From Nectonema munidae (Eukaryota > Nematomorpha > Nectonematoida > Nectonematidae): 64,000 nucleotides of DNA. The DNA lies in contig JAUIRK010000961.1 of the NCBI GenBank assembly GCA_030549495.1, positions 62,001 to 126,000 on the forward strand, in the 5' to 3' direction. The notes below the pieces were generated by a model. That model saw nothing but the letters and a program-made list of their open reading frames with translations, was not told the DNA's origin and searched no databases. Shown here in pieces: positions 55,658 to 64,000 of the stretch (position 1 is its first letter; each line of letters starts with the position of its first letter). The translations under genes and the position numbers were made by a program.

Positions 55658-57582
55658 CACTAGAAAGACGGGAAATTTTTACTACCTTCAAAGACGAAAT
55701 GGTCATTTTTGACCATTTTCAATAAAATTAATTTTTTTCTATAAACTTCAGAATTTAAATGTTTATTTTTTTCAAAAACATTAAAAAGTCATTAAATTAG
55801 AAAAATATAAAAAGGTTACATGAAATATTACTCATATTTGCAGTTATGACAAACGACAATTTGTTTTTTAGCAGCGATGTGTTTTCCAAAAACAAAAGCT
55901 TTGCAAGAATTACACATATTACTTGTTTTGTTTTTACATTCTTTTGCTTTACATAAACGCCCATTTTTGTTATCTTCATTTTTGCTATCACTGGACAAGA
56001 AAAAGCTTTCCTTTGCTTTAGTGGAACAAAGCTCTTTTATCAAAGCTTTCAAAAATTTCTCCTTGAAATGTTATTATTTGTAGTCGCTTTGTAAAGTATA
56101 TACGAATTTAACCCACACAAGTTCAGTAAATTGAAAAAACATGCTAATCTTCTTGTACTTGTTTTGCATGTATTATGCCTTGCCATATGGTCCATCACGT
56201 CATTATCGTATTTATTATTGTTGTAAAAACTAATCGTATCTGGTAGTTTTTTTGTGTGTGTTTGATCAATTTATGCATTGAACTTAAAATGCAATTTTTA
56301 TTTTTTTTTACCTTTATAAATTGTTAGGCTACAGTTGTCATTTATATAAGCTTTACTAGAGTATAATGTTTTGTTTTTCATGAGATCATCACAATTAAAT
56401 ATTTCCCGACGATTTTTCCTTATAGTTCCAACAATTGTTTTTTTTCGTTTCATGAAGCTTTCTGCAGTTTCTAGACTTGTAAAAAAGTTGTCCATTGTCA
56501 CATTATATCCTTTGTAAAAATAAGGCTTCAAAAGTTTTTCACAAGCATGCAAAGCAAGTGATTTTTCTGTTCTTACCCAAACAAGGAAAAGCATTACACA
56601 AGTATTTTGAAAAGTTATCATCTAAACACCAAAATTTAAAACCAAACGTATCCGGCTTTGATGGCATGTACTGAAGAAAACCACAGCGACATTTAGATGG
56701 AAAAAGCAGCTCATCCACCAGTAAGCTGAAAGATGGAACATAACACACCTGTGAGTTTTGAATAAAACTTTCCCAAACATCTCTAATCAAACAAAACTTG
56801 TCCTTTGATTTATTTTGTCTTCTTGAACTAACATAATCAAAACGAATATTTCATTATTTTTTTGAAGCTGTCTCGATTCATTGTGTTTTTGAAAATAGCA
56901 ATTCCATATGCTTTGTTCCATAGATCAATCAAAGGTGTGTATTTTGCAGCAAAAATGCCTCTTGCATATAATAAACCGATAAATTTTTTCATATCTTCTA
57001 ACGAAACAAAAAAATTTTTATAAAGAAATTTCCCATGTATTGTCGTGTATTCTACTAAAGACTTCATCATAGATTTGCTAAAGAGTAATTGAAATGGGAA
57101 AAAGAACTTTCTTTTACAATGTTTTTTTTGAATAGGAAGTTTTCCCGGATTTGGCTGTGAAACAATTTTCTTTTGGCACTCTTCCTTTATTAGAAACAGC
57201 TAGTTGATTATACCACTTTTTTCCTGACTTTGAAATGGCGGTGTTCTCTAAATCACCTTCAGATTCTTCTAAACTTTCTGAAAAATCAAAATTATTACAG
57301 TCGTTCATCTCAAAGTCCTCTTCAAGTGTAGATAAAGAAAGGTTGGAGTCAGAATCTTCAGAATACTCCATTATTTTTTGTAAATATAATTTTTCTAATA
57401 AACACACCATTCTCTATTTCATAAAAGTTTTATTATGAATTTTTAATATTTTTTTTAAATTTAAATAATAAAGGTATCTTAGCGAACTTTTCTTTTATAT
57501 ATATAAGGTCTTGAAATTGTATATCACTTAAAAATCTTTCGTTTTTCAAAGGGGTCATTTTTGACCATTTAGTCATTATAGG
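55658..57582 (-). mobile_element. Degraded piggyBac element
   Basis: Left end TTAA followed by CACTAGAAAGACGGG, a piggyBac-type terminus. Both subterminal zones contain the palindromic GGTCATTTTTGACC (about 55701 and 57554). The right end is less certain: the sequence reads outward as CCTATAATGAC and is followed by TATA rather than TTAA. The minus strand in between encodes the broken transposase. Confidence 0.7.
55828..57410 (-). pseudogene. piggyBac transposase pseudogene
   Basis: Minus-strand pieces in order. 57114-57410 is an acidic Ser/Asp/Glu N terminus (SEDSDSNLSLSTLEEDFE). 56837-57070 has FIGLLYARGIF and PLIDLWNKAYG. 56539-56790 has VCYVPSFSLLVDELLFPSK then KPDTFGFKFW. 56298-56621 has GYNVTMDNFFTSLETAESFM (the Asp of MDNFFTS is a catalytic-triad position) and KKTIVGTIRKNRREIF. 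55828-56052 is the Cys-rich end (CKAKECKNKTSNMCNSC, CHNC). Several frameshifts. The family cuts and pastes at TTAA. Confidence 0.85.
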
Positions 57583-58880
57583 TATATAAGCTCATTTTAT
57601 TAAAAAATATATAGTTTCACTAAAAAAATTTTTTTTTACCTAAGCATTAGAAAAAATAAAAGATAACAAATAAAATAAAAAAAAGAAAAAATAAAGATAA
57701 CAAAGAAAAAATAAAAGTAAACATGTTTTAGATTGCCTGTCTAATTTAAAAAAATTGAAGAATCTAATTCAATATTGTTTACAGGCCAAATTGACCTGAT
57801 CCCATAATTTTAAGTTATATCTAAAAAAATTTTTTTTTCAAATTGAAACATTTGCTTTAATGAAGTACACTGTTTTAATGACTTCATTGAAAACATTTTT
57901 AAACTAATCGGTTATGGTTTTATGGCTGGGCGCACAGGGTACTAATTACATCTGGAGATTTTTGCTTTTCCTGATTCCGAGTTAATACTATGTGCTGTAA
58001 AAAAATTTTATCACTTTTTCTCTGTTGCTGAGTTTCGCAAAATATAATATTGTTGGGTAATAATGCCGGTGTGTTCATTGGACAAAATTCTTTTATAATA
58101 AATTTTTAAAATTATAAAAAAAAGCCCCCCCCCCCCCTACCCCCTTAAATTTTAAGGATGTGCGCCCCTGTTTTGAAACCAATTGAAAAATAATAGACAC
58201 TTTCTAATCCTTGCATATGTTTTACTTCTGTTGCAAAAATACGCGGAAAGGTTTGCAAAATTATTAATTTACAAAATGTTTTTATAAATGTTTTGTTATT
58301 CCTTTTGTTACAATATTGATTTTTTAATGCTGGTCTTGAATTCACTGTTCTCATTTGAATTTCAAAAGTTATAGATAATGTCACCTTGGCATAATTGATG
58401 AATGCGCAAATATAAAAGAATATCTAAATAAATTTTCGCCTAAATATAAAATATCTTGCAACTAAAATAAATAATATATAAGTTCCTGTAACTAAAAAAA
58501 AGTTAAAATTGAATTACTGGCAAAAAAATAAAGTAATCGAGCCTGTCAATCACCTCATTATATCGACCACATTAAATTTCTCCCAATTAAACCTAACTGC
58601 GCTTATTTAACGGAGATTAAGCAATCACCGTCCACATAGACCAATTTTTATGGTTTCCTCATGTGGTCTCTTACTACAGGTTTGACTATACATAGAAATT
58701 TAGTTCTGGCTTGAAAATGAAAAAGTTTTAATATTTGAAAACAAGTATTTCAAATAGCCTTATAGTGATCGATAAGGAAATCGCTAAAAACACAATTCTA
58801 TTCTTCTAACAATAACACATCACAGCACAAAGGAAATTCAAACACTGAAATATAAAACAAAGATTATTTTTTAATTGTTA
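57583..58880. other. A+T-rich DNA with transposon scraps and a poly-C tract
   Basis: 57845-57905 matches the MULE-like pseudogene at 38535-38590 (GCTTTAATGAA, CTGTTTTAATGACTTCATTG). At 58120-58170 a poly-C tract is followed by GGATGTGCGCCCCTG, whose complement CAGGGGCGCACATCC resembles a hAT-type terminus. No gene recognised. Confidence 0.45.
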
Positions 58881-61800
58881 CCTTATCGAAAAAACAACAC
58901 AATTCCTACAAAAATCTTTTCTTTTTTATTAAAATCATACATAAAACAATTTTTTGTACAATGTATACAAATTTTCACAATATTGTCTCTTCTTTTTGCA
59001 ACAAATCCCTCATTAATAAATCCAAATCGTATAGAAAATACTAGTTGACTTTTTTCAATTTTTAAGCAAATAAAAATTTTCTCGTTATCCAAATATTTGC
59101 AGAAAAATGCAAAAGACAATGAAGTGATTTATATAAAAAGATAAAATGGAATTGAAATTTTTTTAAATATTAAACTTTAAAAAAATATAACAGAAAAAGC
59201 TTAACATCGAATGATATCAAGCTAAAAGACGATCAAAAAAGTAAAAATAGCAGTGGAAATGGTATAATCTTGGTAGACTCTCTCTATACGAAATTTTATT
59301 TCAAATGATTCATTCATACGATTCTAAATTTTCAACTGTTTTATTTTTTTGTATAGAATTTTTAACTTGAAAATAATTGATTGAAACAAGAATTTTTATA
59401 ACTATTTTTTGTTATTCATCAAATCAGCATTTACACAAATTACAAACTGATCCTGTAATTATTTTTCGAGATGTGTCGTCCATATATGTAATGATTTTTA
59501 AAATGTGTTTTATAGGGGGACTTTTTAGTTAAATACGCTTCAATAATTTTTTAAGTTGAATTCAGTAAAATCTTTCATTTGAGCATAAGCTTTTTATCAT
59601 GGTATACTGTCGTTTTTTGACGTAAATACTAATTTTTTTATCCTTGATTTAGCAAAACAATATTTTGTTTCTGATATTTGGCATCATTTTATTTGCTTTA
59701 TTAAAAAAGGTACATTCAAGTGCGGTTAAATAAAATAATGGTAAAGTATCAAGGTCTTTTAAAAACAATTAAAAAACCGGATACTTCATCATGATAAAAC
59801 AATTGATTAAAATAGAGGTTGCGAGTTGACAAAAAGAAGATTTAGTCTAAAATCTATAGAGTATTTTTTGACCATTTAAAGACCATTCAGCTTTGAACAT
59901 ACAAGATAAACAGCGTGATTTTTGTTCTGTAAGTTATCGGTTAACTATTAATTACATCAAATATTTAAAATGAGCATATAATAATTTTTATAAAGTCATT
60001 TGTACTATTGAAAATCGAAAAACAATTTTTATGAAGAAATAGAGCCTGCTATGTTGAAAGACAATTAATTATTTATCTTTGTAATTTGCTTCCAAATTCT
60101 GGTGGAGATTCCTTCACAAAACTGTTCACATTTTGGTCCTTTGATTGAGGGTGGCGTGGTCGAAGTCTGTGCAAAGTCGATGCACGTGGAGGTTTTAAAG
60201 TCATCGGATTCTCGTAGTCAGTATCTAATGAAATTTAGATTTGGATCTAGTATTACAAAATACTTTTTTAAGTTAAACTCTTTGCAAGGATGTGGAGTGG
60301 CGAATCTTTATTCGAATTAGTAAGCCCAAGATTGCGTTAATTTTTTGAAGATTTTGGAATCTGAATGGAATTTTGAACTTTGCAAGTACTTGAAGTCTTT
60401 TTCACGCGCTATAGTCGAATTTTTGTAGTTACTTTAAGTTGGGGTCGTATTTAGTTCCGACTGCGAAAACGTGCGATCAATACATTCGTTTTGTTCATAA
60501 ACGCGTTTTATCTTATCTGTTTGACTACCTTTATCATTTTTAAACGATTAATGTTTTAAGTTAATTCTTATTAACCTCGTTTATTCTCTTACACAGAGGT
60601 GTGAAAGATTAGAGAATACTTGTGATGAATGAGGCCTTACAAGATGCGTTAATTCTCAAAAGATGTGAAATTTTTATATCATGAATTCTTTTTCAAAAAA
60701 ATTTAAAATTGGAATTTTTTATTATGAAGTGAAGCTTTTAAAATTTTATCATGATTTTGAAGAAAATTAAAGAATCGTTTGTGAAAGAAAAGATGCAACT
60801 TGCAGAACTTTTGTGGTTGAATACTCAGCGATCTCTTCCTAACCCACTGCTAAGTATTCGGGTATTCCTTTTAATTGTTCACAAGTGAATTTTACCAACA
60901 AAAAGTTCCGCTTTTCTCCTCTTTCCTTGAAGAATGAGACATTCTTTGAAGCTTTTGGAAAGGCTGGAGCAAATCTAAGAAAAAAAGTTAAATTCATTTA
61001 ATGTCGCACATTTAATCAGTTCTCATTTCACCAGCCGACATTTATCCAGTTTATAATAGTAAAAATCATTTTCTATAATTTTTTTTAATGACTTCGTTTT
61101 TATAAAGAAAAAATTAGTTTTTATAAAATTGCATGTTATTGCGTTCAAGGCATTCCGTAACCAAGACACTTCTTTCCAATGAGTTAAAAACATGGTACCA
61201 AACATCCAAAAATTGGTAAGAAATACCTCGAGTACGAAACATCTTAGGTTCGAAATTGCTCTCAATACGTTCTATATTCAAAGATCTTCTTAAACTTCAA
61301 CTAAAAACTCACTAACTTGCCAACACATCAAACTAACTAGCCTTACTTATCAACCAATTGAATAACTACTCAACTAATCACCGGACCAGACAAACTAACT
61401 GACATCTTACAGGACAAGTCATTTGAGAATACAAAAGGAATTTTCATGGCTCCACAAATATCCTTTTTTTAAATGTTAACTGGGCAAATCTCAACAGGGA
61501 AAATGGACACATCCCAATTCACTATCACCGTTAGCCTTGTCTGTAGGAAACCCAGAATTATGAAGATCCAGCATTTAAATTGAAATGTTGTTGAAAACAA
61601 AAGAAAGTCATCAGATAAAGGAAAATGTAGAGACTAAAAAATATTTGTGTTTCTTATTTAAAAACCCACAAAGATAAATTATTCATAAAAAAGTATGAGG
61701 AATTCTTATAAGTTTTAAAGGTAAAGAAAAATCAAGCTTGCCATTTCAAAATATCAGGATTTTAAAGGTAGAAAAGCGATTGAAGCACTAATTTCGAAGT

Positions 61801-62039
61801 TTCAGCGAGAGAGTAAAGGTATCCAGTCGAAAGAACCGTATAAGTACGAATTCTTTGCAGGGCTCTTAAGAACGGCTTCATTATCATCTTTTTTCCTCTT
61901 AGATTCTGAAAAATTTTTAATGGCGACGTTTTCTAAAGTTTTGTTGTGAATTAATTTTAATTAACGCTTGTTTGCGCTTAAAGTTCTAACATTCTTTTTC
62001 CATTTATTTAAATAAACAAACAAAATTAGCAATCTTGGA
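58881..62039. other. A+T-rich intergenic DNA
   Basis: No gene recognised on either strand. Bases about 60160-60470 contain a decayed patch of the dispersed GTCGGA/GGAGTC motif; the ORF at 60102-60320 overlaps it and looks like chance coding. About 61315-61405 is unusually rich in CTAACT/CAACTAA words. Confidence 0.4.
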
Positions 62040-63600
62040 GTTGTTCTGAATGCAAAATAGATAAACTACAGGATATGGTTTGTTGTTTTGTTTGTAACAC
62101 CTGGTTCTGTAACATTTGCTCAAAACTTCCTAAAAAAACTTATCATTCATCATCAGTAACTAAAGCTTCACAAGTGGATATAAAACCCGTCAATAATTGA
62201 AAGAGTTTCAAGCTTCTTCAGAAAAAGATAATTTTGTTTAAGAGGTAGTTGAAAACATAAAGAAGGAGTTCAAATTTTAAACTTTGAAATTAAAAAATTG
62301 TTTCACCCGAAGCAAAATTTCAAAGCTCTTATGCCAATGCAGTGAAACTTAATCACAATGATTTGTTATTAAAATCGAATGATAAACAGAATGAACTCGT
62401 TACAGATTGTTTGAATGAAGTTAGGATCAATTATGTAAAAGAAGTCAAATGTTATGCAAATTTCCTTCCCTGATGATCCATCCTTGAAGAAGAACATTCT
62501 GGAACAGAATAATGTTAAGAGAAATAAAAGACGGTATCGTAAAATTAAAATAACAGTTCCTGAGTATATCCACGGTAAATTGGTTTTGAATGAAATATTA
62601 AAAAATGGTGCTATAAAGAAAATGGTAGAAGATGGCGGTATTTTTGAATTTTTATGTTCTTTTAGATCTAAAAATTCAGACTTTTATTTGTTCAAATACA
62701 ATAAATGCAAATGCTATGCATAATTATCAAAGTAACTGCGTACACTAAATGTTTAAATTTCGGCCAATTTTGTTAGAAGAGTATCGTTACACGTGCATGA
62801 ATATAAGGACTGTACTTTAGAAAATGATTTTAGTAAACTAGTTTCCTCCAATAGCTTAATTAATAATAGTGAGGATACAAAACATTTTTCTTGTAGCTCA
62901 TCTTGCCCTTGGTTTTAAAAAAAATTGAATATGTGAGATATATTATTATGTTTGTTGTATGCAAACCTTCATTCATCTATTTTTACTAACTTGGAAGATC
63001 CTTTGAAGCTACACATCTTTCATCTTTGAATGCTCGATCTTCTAAGTATATCTATCCTTCATTTATTTTCTTGCCATAACAATACTTTACCATATGTAAT
63101 TTGTTTGCAGGAAACTTGGCTTAAAAATTTGATAAGACTTTTAGTGTTGATCGCCACTGTCTAGTTTTCCGCCTTCGATCGTTGAGTTCCCATTCGGGTT
63201 CAGCTTTCTATATTTATGATGGTCTGAAATATTCTGTATTATGTAAAAAGTTAAGCTTCTAATGGTAATAATTATGATATTGTTTCTTTTTTACAAGAAT
63301 TTGGAGAGTTCATGGTCGGTCCTATTATAATTATAAAATGAGTATTTTGTTGATTTTGATTTGTTTGTTTTATCTTTTTAAATACACGGTTGTCCAACTC
63401 TTTCAAACCTTCAATTTCCAAAAACACTCGTTTCTCCAGTCTTGCACTCATCGACAACATATTCTTCGTTCCATTCACTTTTTGTTATCGTAATGAATAT
63501 ATTACTTTTCATATATCTCCTAACTTACCTATCTTAATTTCCATTGACCTTAGTTTTAATTGTAATGTCTATCAATATAAAAATATTTTCATATAAATAG
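62040..63600 (+). pseudogene. LINE ORF1 and endonuclease relic
   Basis: Plus strand with frameshifts. 62040-62170 reads CxVCNTWFCNICSK-like cysteine spacing (a PHD/zinc-finger-type ORF1 start) and KLPKKTYHSSS. 62330-62400 has KLNHNDLLLKSNDKQNELV. 62454-62723 is an open 89-codon basic stretch (KRNKRRYRKIKITVPEYIHG). About 63095-63240 reads ICLQETWL and FRLRSLSSHSGSAFYIYDGL, the catalytic QETWL region of LINE endonucleases. Continued decayed frames run to at least 63600. Reverse transcriptase, if present, lies beyond the window. Confidence 0.55.
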
Positions 63601-64000
63601 TTTTATTGGATCAGTTTCATCCTTCCCTAAGGTCAGATATATAGATTCAAAACTACAATTCCTGAAAAAGAATATATTATTATTCACTAATTGAATCGAA
63701 AGTATTATATGCTAATTATGTTTAGACTAAATCCTAAATAGTTCATTTTAATAAATTTAATAAGAAAATAGATAAAGCTTTGACATTTGTTGATAATGAT
63801 AATATAAATTTCATTAGGTTGGTTTGCGATATCAAAGCACTTTCAGCAGTAAGGCTATATGCTCGCAGTATGCTTAATTCTTTCATCTACAAGTGTATAT
63901 ATGATAAATCATTACAAAAACTACTTTCTCATTATAAAAATATAAAGATATAAAAATGAAAACATGCCACACTTTCTTTTATAGACATAGTTATCAGAAT
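63601..64000. other. Right edge of window
   Basis: Probably continuing LINE relic (RLYARSMLNSF-like reading near 63850) but nothing firm. Confidence 0.25.

Noticed and set aside
60102-60320. 72-codon plus-strand ORF
   Set aside because: Overlaps a dispersed GTCGGA repeat patch and shows no conserved motif; not a gene as far as I can see.

Overview
The window is nuclear DNA from an animal, very probably an invertebrate with a strongly A+T-rich, transposon-laden genome. The evidence is GT-AG introns, a CAMSAP/Patronin gene ending in a CKK domain (a domain known from animals), and a mix of hAT, piggyBac, pogo-like and MULE-like DNA transposons with several families of non-LTR retrotransposons. 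I cannot name the species.

Four recognisable host genes occupy the left and middle. (1) The 3' part of a Patronin/CAMSAP gene runs on + from 2441 to 9342. I rebuilt six exons whose phases close exactly, although the C terminus is shorter than usual. (2) An intact, intronless acid ceramidase (ASAH1-type) lies on + at 23645-24835. (3) An intact, intronless signal-recognition-particle receptor alpha subunit lies on + at 28008-30023. (4) A complete five-exon formylglycine-generating enzyme (SUMF1-type) lies on - at 31379-36132, tail to tail with the SRP receptor gene, with both active-site cysteines present. All four products are housekeeping proteins of the cytoskeleton or secretory/lysosomal system; nothing suggests they are co-regulated.

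The rest is mostly mobile-element debris. It includes a TA-flanked MITE (3601-3881), a 684-bp hAT deletion derivative with an intact 8-bp target duplication (10280-10963), three minus-strand LINE relics (13.5-19.6 kb), a pogo-like MITE (22067-22525), a second hAT relic (about 26940-27775), a LINE endonuclease fragment (36.8-37.1 kb), a MULE-like pseudogene (38.2-39.2 kb), a large element with CACTGTAAAAA ends containing a minisatellite (39660-42214), a third hAT relic (47.6-49.3 kb), a degraded piggyBac (55658-57582) that starts at a TTAA inside another decayed ORF, and a LINE ORF1/endonuclease relic at the right edge.

The least explained part is 43.4-54.7 kb. It holds a 520-codon ORF made of five to six copies of an ~83-residue Lys/Glu-rich unit with a duplicated TATA-containing upstream block. 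Next comes a ~4.3-kb palindrome (50077-54422) whose ~2.1-kb arms carry head-to-head copies of an unknown charged protein gene differing by only one amino acid. A short-unit satellite lies outside the left arm and, in inverse orientation, at the palindrome centre. Weaker inverted homology continues outward on both sides, as if an old inverted duplication had been homogenised in its middle.
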